Both the position numbers and the translations under genes were made by a program. The notes under the pieces are model-generated. The model was not told the DNA's origin, searched no databases, and saw nothing but the letters and a program-made list of their open reading frames with translations. Source: Moringa oleifera (Eukaryota; Streptophyta; Magnoliopsida; Brassicales; Moringaceae). Taken from it: a stretch of 64,000 bases of DNA. Below, one piece after another: positions 1 through 11,115 of the stretch (positions are counted from its first letter, which is position 1; each line of letters begins with the position of its first letter). The stretch lies in contig JAJFZO010000906.1 in the NCBI GenBank assembly GCA_021397835.1, forward strand, positions 29,644 to 93,643. Direction: 5' to 3'.

Positions 1-178
1 AACTAGCAGGACAACAATCAATTTTCTTGCAACCACATCCAAGCTAAGAGATCAATTTTTAGTCTGATAGAAATAATCTGGCATCTTATTACTTGTTGGT
101 AGTACTTCTTTAAATATGGTGATTATTCATCGATGCATGCCATAGTTACATTATAATCAAATTGGATACTCATCAATC

Positions 179-553
179 TCACAGAAACTGATAAGACTGA
201 GTGGCTCTGACATCGGGCGACTTGGCAGCATTTAACATATCATAAAATTTTGATGACTCCGAATTCAGTAATTCTAGCTCGACATTCAGAACAAAGGATG
301 GCCCCGCAGCATGCATGACCATTTTTTCATAACTGTTGATTTCCTCATGGACTGAAGTAGGTTCATAATGACTTGGAACGAATGGAGTAGGAGCCTCACT
401 GTGGTTATGCCAACGGTAATAGTCAGGTTGAAAACCTTTTCTATACATATGTAGTCTTACTATATTTGGCTCGTAAAAGCGTAGAAACTTACATTTCGCC
501 CAAGGACACCTGATTAATCGATTTGCTTGGTACACAAGCAGCTTGACATGCAA
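179..553 (-). pseudogene. CACTA Tnp2 transposase, N-terminal transposase-associated domain fragment
   Basis: A 124-residue open frame resembling the N-terminal transposase-associated region of plant En/Spm (CACTA) Tnp2 proteins. Residues about 12-30 hold the zinc-binding-like start (RCPWAKCKF). It continues through the RKGF..DYYRWHNHSE stretch, and residues 75-110 carry the family-typical run YEKMVMHAAGPSF then SSKFYDMLNAA. Intact Tnp2 proteins run to many hundred residues, so this is only the amino end. It terminates at a stop just after the conserved block, and the catalytic Tnp2 domain is not seen before the window edge. The gene reads leftwards, away from the CACTA-like terminus near 5,855, which fits a minus-strand element. 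A matching minus-strand Tnp2 body lies at 29.8-32.0 kb beside the second copy of the same flanking repeat. Assignment is by family resemblance. Confidence 0.65.
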
Positions 554-2154
554 CTAATATAAATTCTTTAACCCCCAACATAAATTCCTGTGACAAATCA
601 TTCGTCAAAGTTCTCCTATTATACATCTAGTGACGATGCTTAGGAATTTTCATCTAAAAAAAGTCAGATCAAAAAACCAATCATCCCATTCTTAATAAAC
701 TATTGATATAAGTAAAACATTAGTTTTTTTTTTTTAAGAAAAACTGATGATATTGATAAGTTGAACTTGTATTGCTTCTATCTCATTTTCAAATTGGCTT
801 TTCACCATAACAAGTTCAAACAAGCAACTAGTTCATAAATATTTCAACAGCACTTGAAATAGACTCCTTTTCATGAACAATCTGAATTAAGGACTATTGA
901 AAAGGTAATTAGATAAAGTTAACCCTTGCATGAGTTCTAAAGAGACACTTAAAGTGGATTATGAAAGGCAATGCAAGAAAAACTTGCATGCATAATTGAA
1001 ATAACCATTTTCTGAATAACTATATCAATTTTGATAAAATTAACCAGTAAAAAGTTAACTTTTTTAAAGTAATTATTTTATCCTATATTAGAGATATTAT
1101 AAACTACACAAATATTATATTATCTAAATAAATAAATATTTATGTTAATTAACTACATCATGAAAATCAAGTGACATTAAATACATGTGCAAATATAAAT
1201 TAAAAGTCAAACATTATTCATTTCAATTTAGTTAATACACTTGAAAGTTGTAACTAATACAATAAACTTTAGCTACTGACTATAGGTTCATCAATTGATA
1301 TCCCATTCTTATATAACTAATGTTATTTGTTGTAATTAAAAAGTAAAATTATTTATAAATTATTTGTAATTAATAAAATAATATTAACATACTTTAATAA
1401 ATGAATAAAAAAGTTAGTAACATCTTACTATCAGTTACGCGAGCAATCAAGTGATATTTTAAGACAGATTGCTCTTGTTTTATGATGCAATGAAGAGTTT
1501 TGTCACGTGGCCCAAGCTGAAAAAGAGAAACCAATTAAGATACAAGTGATGAAATCCTTATATTTTTTATCACATACAAATTTTATAAAATGAAATATAT
1601 TTAATTTTATAAATACATATTTACTTAATAAAATAACTGTAAAATTAGTAACTATTTAAAATAAATAACAATGACTAGTTTTTATAATTTAAACACTTTG
1701 TTTTCATTTTATTAACCATTAAAAAATGATTAAAAATTATATAATATGATTTATATTATATTGCCAAATAAATATATTTGTAATAAAATATTTTAAAATT
1801 AATTAATTAAATAAACTTATTTTATATTATTAAATATTTTATTTTAATTAAATTTGAAATAAAAAATATGTTGGCAATAAAATTCTGAAAATATATATGT
1901 TGAACGAATTTTGCTGAATAACGTATCTTTATTTTTGAATATTTTCAATTAATTAATAGATTAATAGCAAAACTAATCAATGTTTTTAACAAATAATTGT
2001 GATTTCATTTTTATTTTCAACCATGTTTTCCTCTATTTAATTAACTGGAAAAAAAAGTGCTTATTTTTTTTCATGGGATTGAGATTTTTTGAAAATTTTA
2101 ATTAAATATTTGAAAAAATAATTTTTAATTAAATAATTTTATTTAAATTTATTT
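554..2154. other. AT-rich non-coding stretch
   Basis: No gene seen. The stretch is AT-rich with many stops in all frames. It lies between the Tnp2 N-terminal fragment and the start of the segment repeated at 32.3 kb. If the CACTA interpretation is right, it is transposon leader or intron DNA. Confidence 0.5.
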
Positions 2155-3640
2155 CTTCTTTAACTAGATTGCATTCACTTAGAATCATACTGGCATCAAG
2201 AGTCTGAGGGGACTTTGGCAGGTTGACCCACTTTCCTCTTTGCCTTATGTTTTGGTATGGATGTATGGCCCTTTTCTTCTATCTTTTGTTTGTGTCCGGT
2301 CCATTGTGTGTGTTTTTTCTTAAGCAACTGGTCATTAGTAGAAGATGATAAAGATGCAGGCTGCTCTTTATTATTAGAAAAGTGAGGCTAATGTAGCTAC
2401 TAAGCTATTTCTTTGGAAAGCTCTTACTGAGATGGGAAATTGCCCGATAAAGCTGCTAGTACAAGGTGAACTCATATTGGCTAAAGTAAAAGAAAAGGAA
2501 ATGGCAGAGAGATTCAGCATGTTGCTCACTAAACCTCCATAATTAATATCTAACAAGTGGAATCTTATGTCAGTTATATAAAACACTAACACATACAAAA
2601 AAGGATGAAACAGCCACTCCATGGCTTAACATCGATGGAATGCTACCTTTAGTTCCTTTTATGTTCGATAGAAAGGAGGAATCCTGTTTAGTTTATGGAC
2701 AGCTATGTCGAAATGAGGCATGAAGAAAGACTACATGAGGAACTTTGTTAATTTTCTAATTGGTGCACCAAGAAGTAGAGAAAGATCTAAGATACATGAA
2801 AAATGGACAATACCTAGTACTGGATAGTTGAAAGAGAGTGTGGATGCTGCAACGTTTGCCAACTTTGATAGGTATAGCATTGCGAGCAAATAAAGCAGAA
2901 GAGAGCTTACCGTTTCTTGCTATTACAGTGGCGAACTTGTTGTAGTCAGTCCTAAAGGGAGAACCTTATTTTTTCACGATTTAAATATGGTAGGCATGGC
3001 ACTGGTAATCAAAGATGAGCAGGGTACTTTTGTCAAAAGTATAGGTGAAGACCACGAAAAGGAATATGAAGGTAAAGGAAGCATAGAGCTTATCGTCTCT
3101 TTCTGTTATAGTGACAAGCTTGCTGTAATCAATTCTTACATAAAGCCACATGTTTTACGACTTAAATCTGGTAAGCATGGCACTAGTAATTAGGGATGAG
3201 CATGGTTCTTTTGTCAAAAGTGTAGTTTAAGTCCATGGAAGGGAATTTGAAGCCAAAGGAAGCAGAGAGCTCACTATTTCTTTCTATTACTGTGGAGAGC
3301 TTGTTATAGTCGCTCCTAAAGGGAGAGCCTTGCTTTTTGATGACTTAAATCTAGTAAGCATGGCACTAGTAATCAAAGATGACCACGGTGCTTTTGTCAA
3401 AAGTTTCGTGGTAATATATAAGTCCATAGAAGGGAATATGAAGCCAAAGAAGCAAAGGCCTAGGTAGTTAGAGAAGCTTTAAAATTTTCACTGCAAAGTC
3501 AATTTAGAGAAATGAATTTTCAGTCAGGTTCGATGGAGGTGGTGCTTATCTACTTAACTTTAAGCATATCGAGTGGGCAAAATCCAAGTTTATCTTCTCA
3601 AAATCTAGTGATAATTCACCAAATGCTTAGATTTGATCTT
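2155..3640 (+). pseudogene. LINE-like reverse transcriptase/RNase H remnant, copy 1
   Basis: At 2,201-2,236 the plus strand reads SLRGLWQVDPLS, close to the RGLRQGDPLSP motif of plant non-LTR retrotransposon reverse transcriptases. Copy 2 keeps the G of QGD at 32,371-32,406. Downstream, repeated phrases such as MALVIKDEHGAFVKS resemble the first strand of the RVT_3 (RNase H-like) domain found at the C-terminus of these elements, and near 3,470 REALKFSLQSQF resembles its following helix. No continuous frame exists, with stops and shifts throughout. It probably inserted into the CACTA relic, because it lies between the Tnp2 fragment and the CACTA-like terminus. Only short motifs support the assignment. 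Confidence 0.45.
2890..3440 (+). repeat. Three tandem copies of a 182-bp RNase H-like unit
   Basis: The phrase ggcatggcact(a/g)gtaatc recurs at about 2,995, 3,177 and 3,360, a spacing of 182-183 bp. Each copy is preceded by a related stretch coding for a degenerate SRELT.SFYY.GELV.V.PKGRALLF. The repeated unit resembles part of an RNase H-like domain, so the domain start seems to have been triplicated. The same triplication is at 33,064-33,605, so it predates the long duplication. Confidence 0.75.
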
Positions 3641-3791
3641 CCCGTAAAGACCAAGTAGCAAGAAAAGTGGAGAAATTGCAGAGAAATAGAAATAACAGAG
3701 AGCAGAAAGATTGCAGACATTGAAGGAAGAAAAGGGTATGCGACGATAAAAAGGATAACTAAATTAGCGTTAGGTTTTTAAGTAAGTATTT

Positions 3792-3827
3792 ATACTACAT
3801 CAAAACGACGTCGTTTTGATGTAGTAT
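3792..3827. repeat. Perfect 36-bp palindrome, copy 1
   Basis: Two 18-bp arms meet without a spacer at 3,809/3,810. The left arm is atactacatcaaaacgac and the right arm is its exact reverse complement. The core aaaacgacgtcgtttt contains two CpG sites. It is identical at 33,999-34,034. It could form a cruciform, or mark a junction of two inverted transposon termini. Confidence 0.9.
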
Positions 3828-5027
3828 TTTGTTTTTTAATTTATTCATTTTAATTAAATCATTTAATCATTATATTTATTAATTGAAATTTAAATTAATC
3901 AATATTAATTAGCAACACATGTATTGCAATTTAGATTAATAATTATAATTTATATTAACAAGCAATTATTTATCAATTGTTGCCTAATCATACATTTTTT
4001 TCACTAAACAATGCAATTAGAAACAAGTATTTGTTTCAAAATTGATAGCTAATCATAGTTATATGTACCAATGTTTCAATCCTAAATTATTTATAACTTT
4101 CAAGTTGTTTAATTACAACTCATGGCTCATCATTATAATTGGTACTTATATTTATTAAACAAATTAATATATTATATATTTTACAATTTATTATAATTAA
4201 TATAATATAGTTCACTACATGATATCTAATATATTATGAAAATACAAGATAATTAAATTCATGGTTTTAAATTGGGTTATATGTACTAATCATGATGTGT
4301 ATATATATATATATATACCATGAGATTTTCTTGTATATATTACTATATATTATAATCTACAAGTGTTTAAATTTATTTATTAAATGCACTACTATATTTT
4401 ACACATTTTATAATACATTAAAAAAATATATGACATGATATATTCTTAATAATAAATTAAATTAAATTGTTAAAAAATATTATATACTATATACTTAAAA
4501 GTTATAATATTATATACTTACTATATATTATAATCTTCAAGTTTGCTTTCTTGCATTTTAAATATAAGACCTTCACCATTGAAACAAACAACCAAATGTA
4601 GTATTGTTTTCAAAGGCAAATTAGATTATTATTTACTTTTTTAGTAAATATAATTATTAATTCAAGTAGTTGAATTTTACTTTTCTTGGCAATAATATAT
4701 TATCAAATTGAAAATAAATTATATATATATATTAAATTTGTGATTACAACAAAAATATATAAAACAATACTTAATTATACGTTAAACAATTAACTAAATT
4801 TGTCAAAAATTAAAAAAAAAATATTTGATTACTCTTCTCTTTTAATTATAATAATTATATAATTAAAATAATTATGATTAAAATTTTAATTATGATAAAT
4901 TAATAATAAAAATAATACTAAATTATTTTAAAAAAATTTACCTTCTCAGATATTATCAAAGTACATGAAAAAATATTTTATAAAATTTCAAAAAATTAAT
5001 TAAAAATTTTAATTCAATTGATGATTC
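3828..5027. other. AT-rich non-coding part of the direct repeat
   Basis: No gene seen. Very AT-rich DNA with a short (TA)n at about 4,301-4,317 (shorter in copy 2). Collinear with about 34,035-35,160. Confidence 0.6.
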
Positions 5028-5855
5028 CTACGAAAAAAATTGTGACAAATAAGAAAATCGTCACGGATATTATCTGTGACAAATTATTATAAACGATTAT
5101 TATAAATTATTTTTATATTAATTATTTAAATATTTAAATATTATATCAAATATTAAGAAGTTTTTTCAAAATTCTCACAAAAAAATAGTGGCAAACACTT
5201 AAAAAATATTGCAACGCAAAACTACCATGGTAATTAATTAAAACAACAAAAAATTATTTCAATACATTAAATTAAAAATTATTTAAACAAAATTGACACC
5301 GAAATTTTCGTGGCAAATGATGCAAACATTGCCACAATTTATTCCGTGGTAATATTATCACTTAAAATAATTAAAAATTTGAATTATATTTTTTTCAATG
5401 GATTGCCACGATTTTGTCTTTCGTGGCAAAGTTAACAATTAATTCCCACGATAATATACAGTGATAATTGCGTTATAAATTTTATTTAATTAAATTTAAA
5501 AATTTAAATATATAGTTAAAATAATTATCGCGATAATATTTGAGGTAATTAAATTATTTTTTTTAATATTAATAAAATTATATAAAAACTACCACAATAG
5601 TTTTTCGTTAGAAATTTCTTAACATTAAAAAACAAAAATATAAATGAATATTTTTTATCAAAATTTTTACGAATTTTATAACGACAATATTCGTAAAAAA
5701 AAAATATGTTAGAAATTTTGATGAAATTTTCATTGGAATAATGATTTCTCTTTACATAACTTTTTTGTATCAATTGCTGTAATAGATTTCAAATATTCCC
5801 ACGATATTTATTTCTGCGGGAATTTTCCTTAAGAATTTTGCTGTTTTCTTGTAAT
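5028..5855 (-). mobile_element. CACTA-type terminus with subterminal repeats, copy 1
   Basis: The segment is built from short motifs in both orientations: gtggcaa, ttgccacg, ccgtggtaat, atcgtcacgg. This is the dense subterminal array expected in En/Spm elements. It ends in ttttcttgtaatg at 5,843-5,855, one substitution from the reverse complement of the common plant CACTA terminus CACTACAAGAAAA; the equivalent end at 35,998 reads ttttcttatagtg. Read on the minus strand this is a 5' terminus upstream of the Tnp2 fragment at 179-553, as in intact elements. The opposite terminus is outside the window or lost. Confidence 0.45.
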
Positions 5856-6235
5856 GACCCTCTTTACCCATTCGAGCACGTTCTGATTTTGAAGAAAAAT
5901 ATATTATCAAAAACACGAGCTTCCTTCTCTGCGTAGGATAACTAGCCTTCGATTCCTTCTTGGGATCTTGATTTGATAGATCTTGGATACAAAGGTTGGA
6001 AGAAGAAAACTCAAAGGAAGAGCGAAGAAAGACAAATCTCATGAATTTTTGAGTTCATTGTCTTTTGTAACGGTACTTTTATCTTTTCCATATATTTAAG
6101 TGCTAAAAAAATCAAACTTAGTAAAAAAAAGCTTCTTTTACAAAAACTCGGTGGCGGGATGCCAATTTTGACAATTTTCTCTTTATTATTTGCATTATCT
6201 AGTAAGAGGTCCAAGATTCAAGTGACATGTAAGGT
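5856..6235. other. Unassigned segment after CACTA-type terminus
   Basis: Less AT-rich DNA outside the putative transposon end. Open frames here are short and unlike any family I recognise. Copy 2 keeps only the two ends (36,000-36,125). The last 60 bp, with ttgcattatctag and caagtgacatgtaagg, recur inverted at about 54,205-54,305. Confidence 0.4.
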
Positions 6236-8066
6236 CTCTGATCAATATATTTATATATAATTAAAAAAAATTTGCATTTATGTTTTAAAGAAGTATGTAA
6301 TAAAAATACAAAAATCAAAATATAAAAAATAAAAAATATAACAAAATATAAATGTATTTAAAATAAATAAATAAAAATAAGAAAAATAAAATTTAATAAT
6401 TCAATAAAAATAAAAAAGGCAGTAAAAAAAGGCTAAAAAATCAAATAAACTCTTTACAAAGCAACATAATATATCTTTGAAAAAATAGTGAAAAATAAAT
6501 ATTTAAATTTTCAAAAAAATATATCATACAAAATCATTAAAACAAAAATTAAAAATAAAAATAATAAAATCTAATAAAATCTAAAAATTTAAAAAAATTG
6601 AAAAAACAAAAAAATAAAAAATGAGAAAAAAATGTAAAATAATTTATAAGTTATAATTTAAAATAATTAAAGAATGACAAAATATTCTATAAAAAAATTT
6701 AAAATTACATTTGCATTGATCTTTTAAAGAAAATGTAATAAAATTATAGTAAATTAAATAGTAAAAAAATAAAAAATATAATAAAAAATATAATAAAAAA
6801 TATAAAAATATCTAAATGAATAAATAAAAGTATAAAAATTAAAATAACATTTAAAGCTTAGATGAATAAAAAATAAAAAGTAAAAAATATCTAGAAAGTA
6901 AATAAACTAACAAAATTGTAATCAAATGGCGATGTTTAAAATTTGTCATTTTGTTGAATTAAAGTAGTCAAAGATGACAAAAAATTAAGAAAATTATAAA
7001 TTACCAAAAATATCAATAAAATAAAATAAAATTATAAAAAGTATCTATTTTCTTGCTTTGTAAAGATTTTTGTTTTTCTACGATTTTTTTATGTATTTTC
7101 TTGATTTTATTGGATTTTTCTACTATTTTTTCTTATTTTTTTCTAGTTACTTTAGGTTTCTATTTTTTTTTTCTCTTACACTTATTTTTTTGCTGGGTAT
7201 TTTTATTTTCTAGCACTTTTTTTAGTAACTTTATTTTTCTTATTTTTTATTTTATTTGATTTTATAGTTGTTTTATTTCTTTTTACTTTTCAACCATGTT
7301 TACAAATTTTTTGTATTTCTTAATTTTTTAAAATTTGTATCGTCTTTGACTACTTTAATACAATATAATAGAAAATATTAGACCTACTAAATGGTTGCAA
7401 TTTTATTAGTTTATTTGATTTTTATTTTTGTGTTATATTTTATTTTTTATTTATCTAATTTTTAAATTTTATTTTATTTTTTACGTACTTTTATTTATTT
7501 ATTTATTTTAGATACATTTTATATTTGTGTTGTATTTGTATTTATTATTGTTTGATTTGTTGTAATTTTGTTACATTTCCCTTTAAAAGATTAAATGTAA
7601 ACCAAAATTATTTTTAATAAAATATTTTATGAATTTTGAATTGTTTTAAATTATAAATTATTTTACATTATCTTTTCCTTTTTTTATTTTTTAAGTTTTT
7701 TAATTTTTTGTGTTTTTAATTTTTTTTAATTTTTTGAATATTTTAGATTTTACTACCTTTTACTTTAATTAATTTTTTTAATGATTTTGCATTATTTGTA
7801 TTTCTTTGCAAATTAACATTTTATTTTATTTTATTTTCTATTGTTATTTCCAACAAAATCTTTTTTTTTTGTTTTGTAAAGAGTTTTGTTTCTTTATTAT
7901 TATCTTTTTTTAATATACATTGTCTTCGTTTTTGGATTTTTTGATTTTTTTTGTTTTTTTGATTACTTCATTTTTTTATAACTTTCTACATTTTTTATTT
8001 TATAGGGTGTTTTTAGTTTCTTTCACTTTTTTTTTTGATAACTTTATTTTTCTTGAATTTTTTTTC
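6236..8066. repeat. AT-rich complex repeat with internal inverted organisation, copy 1
   Basis: Extremely AT-rich DNA whose first half (A-rich) resembles the reverse complement of the second half (T-rich). Recognisable anchors recur in opposite orientation, for example agtagtcaaagatgac versus gtcatctttgactact in related copies, and tttacaaagcaa versus ttgtttt.taaagag. It recurs at 36,120-38,330 and inverted at 51,935-54,235. Homopolymer-like frames such as one at 7,053-7,259 are compositional artefacts, not genes. Confidence 0.7.
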
Positions 8067-10204
8067 TTGAAGCTGTAGTAATTCTTCTTCCTTCTTTTCT
8101 TTTGTGCGGGTGACCTAATCAAAAGAATAAGAATAGATGTTTTTATTCCTCAGTGAAAGAAAGAGAGTTTTTATTGCACTTCTTGCTTCAACTGAAAGGA
8201 AGTTCACTTCATAACCAGCTTTTCTTTGGTAAGGCACATAAGGAAGAAAGACTTTTCATAGAATAAATCGATAAAGACCTTACTTTATTTATTTCTTAAA
8301 AGAAAGAAGATTAGTAAAAGCTTACCCTTTTATAAAGGAGGCAAAAAAATATCAACCTAAAGCTGTCTTTCTTCCATGTAGTTTCAAGCTTAGGCATGGA
8401 TTTTATCTCTTATTTTGTTACGAATGATCGAAGCCTAGCCTAGAAGGATGACTCTGTAGAGGGCCAAGAGGAATAAAGCATAGTGTAGGCAGTGAAATGC
8501 CTGGCAAAGAACACCCCTGTTTAAGCTATCTCACCTAGTACGAGACCAAAGGAAACTAAAATTGCAATTGGTAACCCAAAGGCCAACCTTAGAATTAGAT
8601 TTTAGGGGATTTTAGATAAGGATTCCCACTAACTCTGAATCAAAAGAAATAGAGATATAACCAAGTAATGAATGTTATGTACCTAAATTCCACTTAAGGA
8701 CTAAAAGAAGCGAAGGGAACCACAGATCTTGTTGAGGTAGAGGAAGAGGAATAGATATCCGATGAGCTTCCTCGATAAAGAAAGGAAGGCTAATAGCCAC
8801 TAATGGTAGTCTTTTGAATACGTGTATGATATAATCCTAATCCTATGCTCGTGGAGAGGTGAAACTTCCTGTAGTTGAACTTCAGCAATAGGTGTCAAAG
8901 CAATGTAATTGAACTTCCAGTAGTAAGTATCGAAGCGAAGTCTATTGCTCTTTATTCTCTTCCATTTTTAATCTCTTTAATCTCGTGGACACGTAGGATC
9001 TAGATTGCTTAGTGGAAGGGAAAGGTAAGGGCTTCTTAGCATCCATAAAGAGGGGATAAAAGGCAAGCGAATGATGCATTCTTTAATTATATAAAAAGAA
9101 CAAGAAAAACGAAGTAGTTAGGAACGACTTCAACAAGAAAGAAGAATTACTCTTTACTTCAATTAAAAAAGAGCTTTATAATATAAAGAAAGTTGTTTAC
9201 TATGGAAAGTAAGATGCGCCATTAGTCTTATTTTGTTGATCACTAGCCCTTAACTTACTCTTGGTCCCTGATTCAAGAACAAATACCAAGATTGATGTTC
9301 TCTTATCAATGTATTGCTCGATGGCTTTACATCGCTAAAGAATTAAAAGCTCCTTCATGTAGAATCAAGGATTAATTCACTAATTCAATCCTTCAATCAA
9401 ATAGAATACCATTTTAAAAGAGAATTAGCACTCAGAAATACAATGGCACTATCCTTCCCTTGCTTGGAAAAACTTCTTATCTTTTGGAGGCTAAGCCTTC
9501 CCTGAAGAAGCCTCAATCCCTTAAAGATGCTATCCATCTATTATGACTTTTCCACTCCTAGGTGTATCCATAATGAAAGTCCAAACAAGAAAGCATCCGA
9601 GGACTTCTGTGGCTAAGCCTAGGTAGTAAAGCACATAAAGCTAGGGGCTAAAAGGAGGGCACCCTTGTTTTTAGAATCTTGGAGACCAGATGTATGCTTT
9701 CTTGGTTGGGACATCATTGGTAGGGAATGTAGCCTTTCCTTGCATAGTTAGGAAGATAAAGACTGGTGCATACTCTAAGCATGCCTTACTAAAGAGTATA
9801 TAGTGCTTACATGATAATAGTGCTTAAACACCTAAAAAAAGAGCTCACATAGCACTTCCTTATATCAAGAACGACTTAGGAGCAGAATTCTATATGGTGG
9901 ATGGAAGGAATTTTGTAATTTTGACTCTGTTTTTGAGAAATAGCCTCAGTGGGTCACAAGGTATCCTTTTCTCAAATCCTGTGATGGTGGTACCTTTAAG
10001 TAATAGTTATTCTTTCCCACATTTGATGACTTGCTATCTGTGTAGACTGCCTACCAGGCTTTCCATCTTAGTACTATGGTAACCGACTGTTCCAATGAGA
10101 AAAAAATCAATCTTTTCAAAAAGCTATCAAGTAACCTACTTCTTATCCCTTTGATGGTGAGCCAAATATAAGCCCCTCTACCTCCAACTTTGCATATAGT
10201 TTCC
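8067..10204. other. Organelle-like (probably mitochondrial) non-coding DNA
   Basis: Base composition and word use change abruptly at about 8,066 from AT-rich repeat to a mixed sequence rich in gaaag/ctttc words, typical of angiosperm mitochondrial intergenic DNA. It runs without a visible break into the nad3 remnant. No gene was identified in it. Mitochondrial origin is inferred from continuity with nad3-rps12. Confidence 0.5.
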
Positions 10205-10452
10205 CATCTCCTAGTGGAGCCGAACCATCTCAATCCTTCTGGTGATGCCAAAAGTCATTTTGATAAAATTTTTTTTATCTTTTTCTAATTATATTTATTA
10301 TCCCTAATCCAAAAGTAACGTTCTCCTTTCCTTAGGCAGTGCCTCTTAACAAGATTGATCTATTTGGATTTTGGTCCATGATGGCCTTTTTATTAATTTT
10401 GACTATTGGATTTCTCTATGAATGGAAAATGAGTGCCTTGGATTTAAAGTAA
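10205..10452 (+). pseudogene. nad3: Nuclear copy of mitochondrial nad3, 3' part (broken)
   Basis: nad3 encodes a small membrane subunit of respiratory complex I, normally about 118 residues. The last third is clear: [16 protein letters not shown] is followed by [15 protein letters not shown] and a TAA at 10,450-10,452, matching the conserved C-terminus of plant NAD3. Upstream, a degraded match to the FGDARSRFDI region begins near 10,237, with weaker similarity from about 10,205. The match needs frame changes, and the conserved FPW tryptophan codon is TAG. The 5' third is missing or unrecognisable. The gene is followed after 49 bp by rps12, the usual mitochondrial nad3-rps12 arrangement, so this is a nuclear mitochondrial insertion. 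Confidence 0.9.
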
Positions 10453-10501
10453 TCACTAATGATAGAGACTAAAATTAAGGGCAAGGATAAAAGAAAGAGC
10501 G

Positions 10502-10557
10502 ATGCCTACATCAAATCAATTGATTCATTATGGTCAAGAAGAAAAACAATGCACGGA
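10502..10557 (+). pseudogene. rps12: Nuclear copy of mitochondrial rps12, 5' piece (split by CACTA element)
   Basis: rps12 encodes small-subunit ribosomal protein S12 of the mitochondrion, normally 125 residues. This piece starts at the native ATG and reads MPTSNQLIHYGQEEKQCT before the CACTA element interrupts it after GGA at 10,555-10,557. Family members have arginine at several positions where this copy has H, Q or C. Each such change is explained by a CGN codon mutating to CAN or TGN, a CpG transition signature. The reading continues at 17,427. Confidence 0.93.
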
Positions 10558-11115
10558 CACTACTACAAAAATTATAATAAGTGACAATAATTTAATGACA
10601 GTGATTCAAAGAACTATCATTAAAAGGTTCATTAAAAATGAAGTCTTTAACTTCAATTAATAATAAACTGATGTTAAAAATTAGCCTTTCATGCCAATTA
10701 AATAAGAACTGGCATTAAAAGACCATCCCTAGAGCCTTTAATGCTAGTTCTTTTAAAACTGGTATTAAAGACCTTTAATCTTTCAAAACAGAACTGGGAC
10801 CCTTAACGCCAAATCTAGGAGAACTGGCATTAGAGGCCTTCAATCATAGGGGATGAAAGATATGCCAGTTCTAGCAGAACTGGCGTTGAAGGTCATCTCG
10901 TGCTCTTCACGCTAATTCTGGCCCCTTAAAGACTGTGAGGATACGCCAGTTCTACCAATTCTACTAATGCTAGCCTTTAATATGCTTTCACGCCAATTTT
11001 GTCAGTTCTGCTGATGTTAGCCTTCAATATCCTTTCATGCCAGTTGTGGTAGAACTAGCATGAAAGGATCTGCAAAATTGGCGTTGAAGGCTATCCCGCG
11101 CTTTTCATGCTAATT
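10558..11115. repeat. Left terminal repeat and subterminal repeat array of CACTA element
   Basis: After the terminal repeat come about a dozen degenerate copies, in both orientations, of a word like agaactggcattaaagg and its reverse complement cctttaatgccagttct. Such arrays are transposase-binding regions in En/Spm-type elements. Another copy lies at about 13,260-13,300. Confidence 0.8.

Larger units (their letters stand above)
2155..8066 (+). repeat. Long direct repeat, copy 1 (partner 32,325-37,945)
   Basis: From about 2,155 the sequence is collinear with 32,325 onward: same LINE-like fragment, triplicated 182-bp unit, 36-bp palindrome, CACTA-like terminus and AT-rich repeat, with scattered substitutions and small indels. 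Copy 2 lacks a stretch of roughly 250 bp corresponding to about 5,913-6,165 here. Homology stops near 8,066, where copy 2 goes on with more AT-rich repeat while this copy switches to organelle-like DNA. The two copies start about 30.2 kb apart. Confidence 0.85.

Noticed and set aside
7053..7259. Hydrophobic 68-residue frame rich in F, L and I; similar ones at 52,208-52,572
   Set aside because: Produced by T-rich DNA in the AT-rich repeat. Not preserved between the repeat copies.
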